Source of the DNA: an uncultured Fibrobacter sp.
Lineage (GTDB): Bacteria > Fibrobacterota > Fibrobacteria > Fibrobacterales > Fibrobacteraceae
Assembly: GCA_947165045.1 (NCBI GenBank)
Contig: CAMUYW010000001.1
Location: 62,001-126,000, forward strand
DNA: 64,000 nucleotides
Reading direction: 5' to 3'
A program made the position numbers and the translations under genes. The notes below the pieces were generated by a model that was not told the origin of the DNA, searched no databases, and worked only from the letters and a program-made list of their open reading frames with translations. Position 1 is the stretch's first letter. Every line of letters starts with the position of its first letter. Below, piece by piece: positions 25,335 through 33,701 of this stretch.

Positions 25335-26666
25335 ATGTCTTCATCGGTTATGAGAAAAGTTTATGCCCTTTTCAGGATGAATTTCCTGATTGTTGTGCTG
25401 TTGGTGGTTACTGCCGTAGCCATGTTTGCATATAGGCATTTCTTGGACGATATCTGGGACATCAATCTTGGTGAATATTCTTATGTGGTTGCTAGTGCTG
25501 ACTCCGTGGATGGAGGTACTTCGGCAATTTCGATGATGCGTACCGATTCTTCCGTTATTGTCGAGTACGAACTTCGTGAAGGCTATGCCTACCCATATGT
25601 GGGTATCAAGATTTATCTTGGTGACGGAAAAACCGAGGGTTTGAACCTTTCCAACTACGATAGCATTTTTGTGTGGCTCAAACCGCGTAACGAGGGCTCG
25701 GTCCGTCTTTACATGCGCGGTTACGATCAGGCGCTTTACCGCAAGAACGACGAAACTTCTCTCAAGTTCAACGAAATCGAATTTACTCCGACCAAGGAAC
25801 CGTACCCGGCCGTGTTTGTCCCGCAGGAATTTCGCGTAGCAGGCTGGTGGGTTTCTCAGAACGAGATTAATGTCCACAAGGCCCGTGTTGACCTCTCGAA
25901 CATTCCGCTCATTGAAATCCAGACCGGAACGAACGCTCCGCTTGGTTATGGAGGCATGGAAATCAAGGGCATTCGCTTCAAGGGCAAGAAGATTTCTCAG
26001 GTGGACCTTGTGACGACGCTTGTGGCGCTTTGGTTTGTCACCTTCCTTATCATCTTGATTATCAGATTCTTTGACTACAGCCGTGAACGCGCTATCAATA
26101 GAAAGAAGCAAGAAGAACTCAAGAGGAACCTCCGCGCTTTGGAAATTGAAAAGAGCGAATACGAAAAGTCCAGTAAGGAAGACCCGCTCACCGGTTGCCT
26201 CAACCGTGCTGGCTTTAGCGGTGTGCTTCTCCGCGAACAGGAAAAGCTCAATAGAACGGGCGGCCCTGTGTCGTTCATGATTTTTGACATCGACCATTTC
26301 AAGGAAGTGAACGATACTTATGGTCATCTTGTAGGTGACGAAGTTCTCGTGAACCTCGCAAAACTTGTGCAGGGTATGATCCGCAATACGGACTCCCTCG
26401 TGCGTTGGGGCGGCGAAGAATTTGTGATTTTGAGCGACGATACGAGCATCCAGAATGCCGCGTTCCTTGCTGAAAAGTTGCGCAAGGCAATTGAAGCGGC
26501 AACGCTCATTACGCAGCAGCAGGTGACTTGCTCCTTCGGCGTGACCGAGATGGTTCCGGGCGAAGACCCGCAGTCGTTCATTGCGCGTGCCGACAAGGCA
26601 CTCTACACTTCGAAGGAAGGCGGACGCAACCGCGTTACCGTGGCTACGTTCAGACGTAATCATTAA
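25335..26666 (+). CDS. Membrane-bound diguanylate cyclase (GGDEF)
   Basis: Makes cyclic di-GMP from two GTP. I favour ATG 25335; GTG 25329 and ATG 25350 are alternatives. Layout: first membrane helix (FRMNFLIVVLLVVTAVAMFAY), a ~200-residue periplasmic region that resembles a carbohydrate-binding sandwich ('YVVASADSVDGGTSAISMMRTD', 'SIFVWLKPRNEGSVRLYMRGYD'), a second helix (VTTLVALWFVTFLIILIIRFF), a coiled coil (KKQEELKRNLRALEIEKSEYEK) and a GGDEF domain with 'DPLTGCLNRAGF', 'FDIDHFKEVNDTYGH' and active site 'RWGGEEF'. The inhibitory I-site RxxD is present as RNTD five residues before GGEEF. Inference: senses an extracellular sugar or envelope cue. Confidence 0.95.
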   Translation: MSSSVMRKVYALFRMNFLIVVLLVVTAVAMFAYRHFLDDIWDINLGEYSYVVASADSVDGGTSAISMMRTDSSVIVEYELREGYAYPYVGIKIYLGDGKTEGLNLSNYDSIFVWLKPRNEGSVRLYMRGYDQALYRKNDETSLKFNEIEFTPTKEPYPAVFVPQEFRVAGWWVSQNEINVHKARVDLSNIPLIEIQTGTNAPLGYGGMEIKGIRFKGKKISQVDLVTTLVALWFVTFLIILIIRFFDYSRERAINRKKQEELKRNLRALEIEKSEYEKSSKEDPLTGCLNRAGFSGVLLREQEKLNRTGGPVSFMIFDIDHFKEVNDTYGHLVGDEVLVNLAKLVQGMIRNTDSLVRWGGEEFVILSDDTSIQNAAFLAEKLRKAIEAATLITQQQVTCSFGVTEMVPGEDPQSFIARADKALYTSKEGGRNRVTVATFRRNH

Positions 26667-26676
26667 GGATTCGAAA

Positions 26677-27045
26677 ATGCGTGGCTTGCTTCTTCTTGCG
26701 GTTTGTGCAGTGCTGCTTGCGTCTTGTACTAAGCATCCGGAAGTTGATGATTTTAAGCAAATCCAGATCCAATGGATTGCGATTGACGATGCTGCAGAAA
26801 CGTCGGAATTAAAAGACAACTGTGTGATTGAAATCACGTCGGCAGTGATGCGTGATCCGGTGGTCGTAAAATCCAAACTTGTTGAAATATCTTACGAAGT
26901 AGTTTACCGCATTGATGAAAAAGGCGCTTTAGCGTTCAGTGGCCGCTGTAGCGACTCCCGTTTTGCGGATTTGCAGGAATGTTCTTGGCAGTCAACCTGC
27001 TCTGCCGGTTCGGTTCCTGTTGTAAAATTCCACAACGAACGATAG
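26677..27045 (+). CDS. Small lipoprotein, 122 aa, unknown
   Basis: The start is moved to ATG 26677 (the track starts at 26581 inside the previous gene), because the peptide from there opens with a signal sequence MRGLLLLAVCAVLLASC with lipobox 'LLASC'. It follows the cyclase stop by only 10 bases, so the two are probably co-transcribed. The mature part is ~105 residues, with 'IQIQWIAIDDAAETSELKDNCVIEITSAV' and four further Cys, including 'SGRCSDSRFADLQECSWQSTCS', which could form disulfides in the periplasm. I do not recognise a family. It could be a periplasmic partner of the membrane cyclase; that is only position-based inference. Confidence 0.75.
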   Translation: MRGLLLLAVCAVLLASCTKHPEVDDFKQIQIQWIAIDDAAETSELKDNCVIEITSAVMRDPVVVKSKLVEISYEVVYRIDEKGALAFSGRCSDSRFADLQECSWQSTCSAGSVPVVKFHNER

Positions 27046-27062
27046 CGGTTTACCCTAACCTG

Positions 27063-27097
27063 TTGAACGGTATAAAGATATCTTTATAGTGGTTCAA
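27063..27097. promoter_or_regulatory. 35-base palindrome upstream of the TIGR02147 gene, candidate operator
   Basis: A perfect 18-base palindrome TATAAAGATATCTTTATA (27071-27088) is flanked by outer arms TTGAAC and GTTCAA at 27063 and 27092. The whole is symmetric except for 2-3 bases on each side. No T-tract follows, so it is not a terminator. It lies 89 bases before the regulator's start. Confidence 0.6.
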
Positions 27098-27185
27098 ACC
27101 GCCCGTACTGTCTCCGTTGGATGAGGATAGGGAAGATGTGTCACTTGGATGGTGCGCGAGGCGTTGTTTGATATAAGGATTTTCT

Positions 27186-28022
27186 GTGAAACCGATTTTT
27201 GAATACACTGATTATCGCGAATGGATTAGGGACGCTTTTGAAGATTTTAAAAAGCGTAAGACCGTCATATCCTGGCGATACATGGCGATGAAACTCGGTG
27301 CAGATCCGGGAAACCTTCTTCGCATTTCTCAGGGCAAGATTCACCTTGCAGTGAATTTCATCAAGCCGATGGCTGAATTTTTCGAGCTTGATGAAAAAGA
27401 AGCCGCCTACTGGTCGGAGCTCGTGTACTTTGGTCGCGCGAAGAGCGATCAGGAAGCTTTGAACCACTATGAGAAGATGCAAGCCCTAAAAGGCATCCCT
27501 TTAAAGCGTCTTGCCAAAAAAGAACTTGAATTTTACCGCCATTGGTACTATAACGCTATCCGTTCTGTAATCGGTATTTGTAATTTTAAAGATGATTATG
27601 AAGGGCTCGCAGAATCTTGCACGCCGGCAATCACGGTGGAGCAGGCCAAGGATGCTATCAAGCTCCTGCACGACCTGAACATGATTTCTGAGGGTAAAGA
27701 CGGGTACTGGAAAGTGAATGATACGTTTGTGAGTACAGGTGGTAACTGGAGATCCGAAGCAGTTCGGATATTCCAAAAGGAGACGATTCGCCTTGCGGGT
27801 GAATCGCTTGAGCGTCATGCGCCCCCTCTCCGCGATATCAGTACTGTCACGATGACGTTCAACATGAACGATATCCAGTTGATTCGTGAAAAGATTAAAG
27901 AATTTCGTTCTGACTTGCTCCGCTTGTCGCAGGAAGGAACGGGCGATGATACGGTGTTCCAGCTGAATGTTCAGCTCTTCCCGCTTGCGTTTACCAAGAA
28001 GTTGCAGGAGAAGTCGAAATGA
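27186..28022 (+). CDS. TIGR02147-family regulator-like protein
   Basis: The protein has 278 residues with a GTG start, preceded by AAGGAT. The N-terminus 'IFEYTDYREWIRDAFEDFKKRKTVISWRYMAMKLGADPGNLLRISQGKIHLAVNFIKP' (in pieces) matches the TIGR02147 / DUF4423 family, which I recall as a major paralogous group in Fibrobacter succinogenes. The ~25-75 region reads like a helix-turn-helix of Xre type, and 'DEKEAAYWSELVYFGRAKSDQEALNHYEKM' is a family hallmark. The C-terminal half contains a regulatory-like domain ('STVTMTFNMNDIQLIREKIKEFRSDLLRLSQ'). Its stop overlaps the start of a secreted lipoprotein gene by four bases (ATGA), so the two are translated together. DNA binding is likely but unproven in this family. 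Confidence 0.9.
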   Translation: MKPIFEYTDYREWIRDAFEDFKKRKTVISWRYMAMKLGADPGNLLRISQGKIHLAVNFIKPMAEFFELDEKEAAYWSELVYFGRAKSDQEALNHYEKMQALKGIPLKRLAKKELEFYRHWYYNAIRSVIGICNFKDDYEGLAESCTPAITVEQAKDAIKLLHDLNMISEGKDGYWKVNDTFVSTGGNWRSEAVRIFQKETIRLAGESLERHAPPLRDISTVTMTFNMNDIQLIREKIKEFRSDLLRLSQEGTGDDTVFQLNVQLFPLAFTKKLQEKSK

Positions 28023-29638
28023 AAAGACTAGCCTGTTTAATTTCTGCTCTCCTGTTATGGAGCTGCTCGGATAAGGTTGCTGGTGGTCCCGGCAGCGAAA
28101 CGACGAACGGCATTGCCTATATGGACAATGGCGCTGTAGCTTCGTATGCAAGAATTGCTATTAGAAGTGTTGACCACACGACGTCTGTTGATAGTGCGAC
28201 GAATGCACTCGTGAATGCGGACTTCTATGCCGATGCTAATGGACGCTTCTCGTTTGAGGCGCCTGAAGGCGAATATCGCTTGACTATTGTGCATGAAGGT
28301 TCTGCCTTTACAGGTCTTTATTCTTCGAATGATAACACGAACCTCGATTCTGTGAAACTTGAACCGACCGCATCCCTCGGTGGTTATGCCGATGTTCCTG
28401 ATAGCTGTGGCTATGTGTGGGTTGGCGTGCGCGGTATGGATGTGCTTGTGCGTTCGGATTCTACGGGGTACTTCCAGTTGACGCAGTTGCCGTCGAACGA
28501 TTCGTTGAAGGTCTACTTCTTGCGCGGCGACAATAGTAAAGTCTATGACGATCTGTCTGTGAAGCTCAATCCGAATGAAGCTGAAGTCATTGATTTGCAG
28601 CCTGATCCGTACGAAGGCAAGATTAAGTTTGTTGCTGTTGCTGATGGCAAGCCTGTTCCGTATGCATCTCTTGCAATTCGTAAGTTTGATGCTCGTGTAG
28701 ATTCTTTGCGCGTGAACAATGTTGTTGCTGAAGCCGATGTCTATGCTGACAAGAACGGCGTGTTTGCCATTGATTCCTTGAAGGAAGGCAATTACCGCTT
28801 GACGGTAATTCAATCGGGCTCCGCATATTCCAAGGTGCTCTCGGCTAAGCAAATTGCCGCTCTCGATACGGTCAAGTTGCAAGAAACCTCGAACTACATG
28901 AGCCGTGTAACGCTTTTTGCTGGCGACAAGTTTGCTTGGGTCGGCGTCTATGGTCTTGACGTAATGACGAAGACCAACGAAGAAGGCGTGTTCTCGCTCC
29001 CGATGCTTCCGTCGAACGATTCTCTCAAATTCTACGTTGTTTCTGTAAAAGATAGTTTGTATGTATCGAAGGTTGTCGCGCCTTCGGAGGGCTCTGCGGA
29101 CTTTGATTACCCATCTGTTGTTTTGCAGGACTTCGAAAAGGATACCTCAAACTGGTACTTTAACGTGGATGCGATTGGTTCCAAGGTTTTGTCCAAGACT
29201 ATTGAAACGGATAATGACCGCAAATCGAAAGTGTTCCATGGCAAGTATAGCTTGATTGCGACGAACAATTACGATGCTTGGGTTGTGACGGGTTCTATGC
29301 TCTGTGCCGATGGCTTCAATCTTTCTTCGCTCGATTCCATTTCGTTCTACGCGAAGGGTTCGGGACAAATCCGTGTCACGCTCGAAAAATGGGATACCGT
29401 TGCCGAAGCAACAGGAACCTCGCTCAAGGCTGCTTCGGAATGGATGGATTTGAGTTCTTCTAAGTGGGCGCGTTTTGTCGTAAAGACTGAGGACTTGTGT
29501 TACAATTCCAATGATGACAAGAGCTGCTATACGACTTGGAACTCGCTTAAGGATGCTGTTCGCCAGTTGAACTTCTTCGTCCGCAACGGATCTGAATTCT
29601 ATCTGGACGATATCGTGCTCCACGGCGCTCTGTTCTAG
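28019..29638 (+). CDS. Lipoprotein with duplicated Ig-like/carboxypeptidase-regulatory units and C-terminal carbohydrate-binding-like domain
   Basis: The protein has 539 residues, translationally coupled to the TIGR02147 gene. The lipobox is 'LLWSC' (Cys ~16). Residues ~25-350 consist of two related ~169-residue units. Each contains a 'AD(F/V)YAD.NG.F' strand, '(E/N)YRLT(I/V)', a 'VWVGV.GMDV / AWVGVYGLDV' segment and 'LPSNDSLK(V/F)Y'. This is a clear internal duplication. The last ~165 residues ('VVLQDFEKDTSNWYFNVDAIGS...ISFYAKGSGQIRVTLEKWD...LNFFVRNGSEFYLDDIVLHG') look like a CBM11/CIA30-type beta-sandwich that may bind polysaccharide. Inference: a surface fibre- or glycan-binding protein whose expression is tied to its regulator. 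Confidence 0.87.
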   Translation: MKRLACLISALLLWSCSDKVAGGPGSETTNGIAYMDNGAVASYARIAIRSVDHTTSVDSATNALVNADFYADANGRFSFEAPEGEYRLTIVHEGSAFTGLYSSNDNTNLDSVKLEPTASLGGYADVPDSCGYVWVGVRGMDVLVRSDSTGYFQLTQLPSNDSLKVYFLRGDNSKVYDDLSVKLNPNEAEVIDLQPDPYEGKIKFVAVADGKPVPYASLAIRKFDARVDSLRVNNVVAEADVYADKNGVFAIDSLKEGNYRLTVIQSGSAYSKVLSAKQIAALDTVKLQETSNYMSRVTLFAGDKFAWVGVYGLDVMTKTNEEGVFSLPMLPSNDSLKFYVVSVKDSLYVSKVVAPSEGSADFDYPSVVLQDFEKDTSNWYFNVDAIGSKVLSKTIETDNDRKSKVFHGKYSLIATNNYDAWVVTGSMLCADGFNLSSLDSISFYAKGSGQIRVTLEKWDTVAEATGTSLKAASEWMDLSSSKWARFVVKTEDLCYNSNDDKSCYTTWNSLKDAVRQLNFFVRNGSEFYLDDIVLHGALF

Positions 29639-29706
29639 GATTTAAAACCCTTACTTTTGGGGATAAACCCTTTTAAGTGGGCGTTGAATTAAGTATCTTT
29701 GTATAC

Positions 29707-30594
29707 ATGCAGTCTATTGAATCAGAAGCAAAAATTGCTCAGGAATATCTCGCCCGCATTGCAAAAGATGCCGAGGCGAAGTTTGATGAACATCTCCCCC
29801 CAGTAAAGGACCGTCCGTGCCGTTTGCACGAGGCTATGCGTTATTCCATGTTCGCAGGCGGCAAGCGCTTGCGTCCGGGACTTGCTAAGGCCACGTTCGA
29901 CATGTTTGGCGGCAAGGGTGATAAGATTTGGCTTGCGACGAGCGCTCTCGAAATGCTCCACACGTTCAGCCTTATTCACGATGACCTTCCGTGTGTCGAT
30001 AACGATGACTACCGCCGTGGTAAGCTCACGAGCCACAAGAAGTTTGGCGAAGCTACCGCAGTGATGGCTGGCGATGCTCTCTGCATCCATGCTTTCGAAA
30101 TGATGGGCAAGACCGGTAACGCAAAGGCTATTGAACTCCTTGCTCACTTGCTTGGCACTTACGGCATGATCGGTGGCGAAATGACCGACATCGAATGCGA
30201 AGGCAAGACTGTAGACTTAGAAATTGTCGATTACATTCACTACCACAAGACCGCTGCTCTCATTGAAGCTTCGCTCTTGGTGGGTGCGATGCTTGCAGAC
30301 GCAAGCGAGAGTGATATGGAAATCATCCGCAACTATGGCCGCTCTATCGGGCTTGCCTTCCAGATTGTGGATGACATCTTGGACATTGTCTCTACGACCG
30401 AAGAACTCGGCAAGGACGCCGGGTCTGACATCGAAAAGGGCAAGGCTACTTACCCGTCCATCGTTGGGCTGGAAAAGTCTAGGGAACGTGCTAGGGAACT
30501 CTACGAGGAATCCATCAAGGCATTGGACGGCCTGAAGTGCGATACCTCCATCCTCCGTTCCATCGCGGCATACATCATTACCCGAGTGAAATAA
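29707..30594 (+). CDS. ispA: Polyprenyl diphosphate synthase (farnesyl/geranyl type)
   Basis: Condenses IPP with allylic diphosphates to make C10-C20 prenyl diphosphates. I take ATG 29707 (295 residues); the track's GTG 29677 adds ten residues of unlikely sequence. First Asp-rich motif 'LIHDDLPCVDNDDYRRG', second 'QIVDDILDI', substrate-binding 'GGKRLRP', and 'GGEMTDIE' in the middle. The residues before the first Asp motif (HTFSLIHDD) resemble IspA-type farnesyl synthases, but chain length cannot be fixed by eye. dxs follows with no gap, giving a common ispA-dxs isoprenoid pair. Confidence 0.93.
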   Translation: MQSIESEAKIAQEYLARIAKDAEAKFDEHLPPVKDRPCRLHEAMRYSMFAGGKRLRPGLAKATFDMFGGKGDKIWLATSALEMLHTFSLIHDDLPCVDNDDYRRGKLTSHKKFGEATAVMAGDALCIHAFEMMGKTGNAKAIELLAHLLGTYGMIGGEMTDIECEGKTVDLEIVDYIHYHKTAALIEASLLVGAMLADASESDMEIIRNYGRSIGLAFQIVDDILDIVSTTEELGKDAGSDIEKGKATYPSIVGLEKSRERARELYEESIKALDGLKCDTSILRSIAAYIITRVK

Positions 30595-32463
30595 ATGGAA
30601 TTGAAAGACGTAAAGTCGCCTCAGGACTTGAAGCACTGCTCTGTCGAAGAGCTTTACCATTTGGCTTCGCAGATTCGCGAGACCATTATTGGGCAGGTGG
30701 CCAAACATGGCGGTCACTTGGCATCGAGCCTTGGCGTTGTTGAACTGACTCTTGCGCTTCACTACGTGTTCAACGCACCGGACGATAAAATCGTTTGGGA
30801 CGTGGGGCACCAGGCGTACGTGCACAAGTTATTGACCGGCCGCTACGACCGCTTTGATACCTTGCGCCAGCAGGGCGGTATTTCCGGATTCCTGAAGAGG
30901 AACGAAAGCGTTTACGATTGCTTTGGGGCTGGGCACGCGACGACTTCGATTTCGGCGGCTCTTGGCTTTGCCGTTGCTCGTAACCATTTTGGCCGCAACA
31001 ACAATGTGGTCGCAGTCATTGGAGACGGTTCCATGACGGGCGGTATGGCGTACGAAGCGATTAATAACGTGGGCGCCTCCAAGCAGAACATGACCATCAT
31101 CTTGAACGATAACAAGATGAGCATTGCTCCGAACGTGGGCGGGTTCAGCAAGTACTTGAACCGCGTGATTTCGGACCCGGTTTACAACAAGATGCGTACG
31201 GACTTGGATCGCCTGATGAATCGTTTGCCGGGCATTCTGGGTTCTCGCTTCCGTGACCTCTTCTTGCAGGTCGAGAATGCGGCGAAGAACGCCGTGAAGC
31301 CGGGCCGCTTCTTTGAAGATTTGGGCATCCGCTATTTTGGTCCGATTGACGGTCATGATATCGATGAACTCGTGATGATTCTTGAACGCGTCAAAAGCCA
31401 ACAAGGCCCGTGCCTCGTGCATGTGCTTACGGAAAAGGGCCGTGGCTTTGATGCTGCTGAAAAGAATCCGACAAAGTATCACGGTTGCAGTGCGTTTGAC
31501 CCCGAAAGTGGGCTCCCGCTTGCACCGGGCAATCCGAATCCGTCTCTCACGAGCGTGTTCGGCAATACGCTTTTACAGCTTGCCAAAAAGGACAAGCGCA
31601 TCATGGGTATCACGGCCGCCATGCCTACGGGCTGCGGCATGGATATCGTGATGAAGGAACTCCCGGACCGCGTGATTGACGTGGGCATTGCCGAAGAACA
31701 TGCGGTGACGTTTGCTGCCGGTATGGCTTGCGAAGGCATTGTGCCTGTGGTCGCGATTTACTCGTCGTTCATGCAGCGCGCTTACGACCAGATTATTCAC
31801 GACATTGCACTCCAGAATTTGCACGTGGTGCTCGTGCTTGACCGTGCTGGCCTTGTGGGGGCTGATGGCCCGACGCATCATGGCGCGTTCGACTTGTCGT
31901 TCTTGCGTACGGTTCCTGGAATGACCATCCTTGCTCCCTCCAACGAAAATGAATTGCGCGATATGATTACAGCCGCAATTGATATGGAAGGTGTGGTGGC
32001 AATCCGCTATCCGAGAGGTACTGCGCTCGAAGCAGAACTCAAGCCTTCGGAAGGACCATTTGATTATAAAAGCCCCAAGATTCTTGAGAAGGGCTCCGGC
32101 ATACTCTTATTGGGTGCCGGCTTCATGACAAATGAACTCAAGAAAACAGCCTCCGTGCTTCGTGAAAACGGATACAACCCGACGCTTGTGGATGCCCGTT
32201 TTATTAAGCCGCTCGACCAGGAATGCTACCGTTCGTTGTTCGACAATCACAATGTCATTGTGACCTTGGAAGACAACACGCTCGTGGGTGGCTATGGTTC
32301 AGCCATTGCGGAACTATTGTCCGACCTCGGCTATACGGACAAGAAGCTGTACCGGTTTGGTCTTCCGGACAGATTCGTTGAACAGGGAGAAATCAAAGCT
32401 CTCTACAAGATCTTGAAAATTGACGGGGAATCCGTCGCCAAACAGTTGATGGAAAAACTATGA
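30595..32463 (+). CDS. dxs: 1-deoxy-D-xylulose-5-phosphate synthase
   Basis: First enzyme of the MEP isoprenoid pathway; joins pyruvate and glyceraldehyde 3-phosphate using thiamine diphosphate. The length of 622 residues is typical. 'HGGHLASSLGVVELTLALHYVF' carries the conserved His, 'GDGSMTGGMAYEAINN' is the ThDP/Mg motif, and 'DVGIAEEHAVTFAAGMA' carries the Glu of the transketolase pyrimidine domain. 'DRAGLVGADGPTHHG' and 'RYPRGT' are also family hallmarks. It starts right after the ispA-like stop and its end overlaps trmH-family translation by four bases, so the genes form one operon. Confidence 0.98.
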   Translation: MELKDVKSPQDLKHCSVEELYHLASQIRETIIGQVAKHGGHLASSLGVVELTLALHYVFNAPDDKIVWDVGHQAYVHKLLTGRYDRFDTLRQQGGISGFLKRNESVYDCFGAGHATTSISAALGFAVARNHFGRNNNVVAVIGDGSMTGGMAYEAINNVGASKQNMTIILNDNKMSIAPNVGGFSKYLNRVISDPVYNKMRTDLDRLMNRLPGILGSRFRDLFLQVENAAKNAVKPGRFFEDLGIRYFGPIDGHDIDELVMILERVKSQQGPCLVHVLTEKGRGFDAAEKNPTKYHGCSAFDPESGLPLAPGNPNPSLTSVFGNTLLQLAKKDKRIMGITAAMPTGCGMDIVMKELPDRVIDVGIAEEHAVTFAAGMACEGIVPVVAIYSSFMQRAYDQIIHDIALQNLHVVLVLDRAGLVGADGPTHHGAFDLSFLRTVPGMTILAPSNENELRDMITAAIDMEGVVAIRYPRGTALEAELKPSEGPFDYKSPKILEKGSGILLLGAGFMTNELKKTASVLRENGYNPTLVDARFIKPLDQECYRSLFDNHNVIVTLEDNTLVGGYGSAIAELLSDLGYTDKKLYRFGLPDRFVEQGEIKALYKILKIDGESVAKQLMEKL

Positions 32464-33701
32464 GTGAAGAAGAAAACAAACCGAAGCGTACTGTAAGAAT
32501 GACGCTTGACCGCAAATTTGGAGTCAGCGAAGCTCCTGAACGCCGCCCTCGTCGTAATGACGACGACCGTGGTTCCTTTGGCGACAAGCCCTTTGGCCGT
32601 GGCGATCGTGGCGACCGTCGTTTTGACCGCGACCGCGGCGAACGCCGCTTTGATCGTGGTGAACGCCGTTTCGATCGTGACGACAATCGCGAAGACCGTC
32701 CGTTCAACCGTGAAGAACGCCGTGGTGGCCGCTTTGACCGCGACCGCCGCCCGCGCCGCTTTGGTGACAAGCCGTTTAACCGTGGCCCGCGCCGTGATGG
32801 AGCCGTGAACGCTCCGGTTTACCGCCAGCGCCCGGAACAGAAAGAAACTGTTGACGAGAATTTGGACGAAGCCGCACTCGAAGCACGCGCAGCCCAGATT
32901 GAAGCTGTTGAAGATGCCGGTGCAACACCTCCTTGGTTCAAGCGCCTCATTGCTTGCACCACTGAAAAGGGTCGCGAACGCGAAGGCAAGTTCCTTGGCG
33001 AAGGCGTTCACGTTGTTGAAGAACTCGTGAAGCACCACCGCGAACTCGTGATTTCTGTTTACGTTGTCGAAGGCTTTGAAAACGAAGAACTCATCGAAGC
33101 TATTAACGAAGCCGAAATTACGCTCCACACTCTCACTGAAGAACAGATGAAGCGCCTTTCTTCGACGATGACAACGCAGGGCATCATTGCTTACTGCAAC
33201 ATCGCAAGCAAGAAGCCTGTTTACGAAACAAGCCGCAGCGTGCTTACGCTTGTGGACGCCGTGCAAGATCCGGGTAACCTCGGTACGCTCTTCCGCACGA
33301 GCCTCGGCTTTGGTTCTAACGGCATGATTCTCGGTCGTGGTACCGTGAGCCCGTTCAACCCGAAGGTTGTGCGCGGTTCCTCGGGCACGTTCCTCCGTGT
33401 TCCGTTTGAATTCGACGTGGACCTCGTTGACCAAATTAACTTCCTCCGCAGCAAGGGCTATACCATCATCGCTACGGATTTGCATGCTAAGCAGTCCCTC
33501 CGCCAGATTCCGCAGCACAAGCTCCGCAAGATGGCTTTCCTCGTGGGTAACGAAGGTGCTGGCACGAATCCGTACTTCATTGAACTTGCCGACGAAACGG
33601 TGAAGATCCCGATGAGCAGCGAACTTGAATCTCTGAACGTGGCTGTCGCACACGGCATTCTCTCGTACGAAGCCGCCCAGATTCAGGAGGAATTGAAGTA
33701 A
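32460..33701 (+). CDS. TrmH/SpoU-family RNA 2'-O-methyltransferase with Arg/Asp-rich disordered N-terminal tail
   Basis: The protein has 413 residues. The first ~125 residues are of very low complexity, with repeated 'RRFDRDRGERRFDRGERRFD' and 'GDKPFNRG'-type units. From ~155 a substrate-binding L30e-like part ('FKRLIACTTEKGREREGKFLGEGVHVVEELV') precedes the SPOUT methyltransferase domain. The three SpoU motifs are 'VDAVQDPGNLGTLFRT', 'FLVGNEGAGTNP' and 'IPMSSELESLNVAVAHGILSYE'. It probably methylates a ribose in 23S rRNA or tRNA; the exact target is unknown. Its ATGA overlap with dxs and one-base overlap with pyrF indicate tight coupling. The tail could aid RNA binding. Confidence 0.93.
   Translation: MSEEENKPKRTVRMTLDRKFGVSEAPERRPRRNDDDRGSFGDKPFGRGDRGDRRFDRDRGERRFDRGERRFDRDDNREDRPFNREERRGGRFDRDRRPRRFGDKPFNRGPRRDGAVNAPVYRQRPEQKETVDENLDEAALEARAAQIEAVEDAGATPPWFKRLIACTTEKGREREGKFLGEGVHVVEELVKHHRELVISVYVVEGFENEELIEAINEAEITLHTLTEEQMKRLSSTMTTQGIIAYCNIASKKPVYETSRSVLTLVDAVQDPGNLGTLFRTSLGFGSNGMILGRGTVSPFNPKVVRGSSGTFLRVPFEFDVDLVDQINFLRSKGYTIIATDLHAKQSLRQIPQHKLRKMAFLVGNEGAGTNPYFIELADETVKIPMSSELESLNVAVAHGILSYEAAQIQEELK

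Noticed and set aside
25341-26876. Minus-strand ORF of 511 aa opposite the GGDEF gene
   Set aside because: Antisense of a clear GGDEF protein; no domain recognised; composition typical of a shadow.
29702-29707. TATACA touching the ispA-like start as a -10 box
   Set aside because: It overlaps the start codon, so it cannot serve this start.
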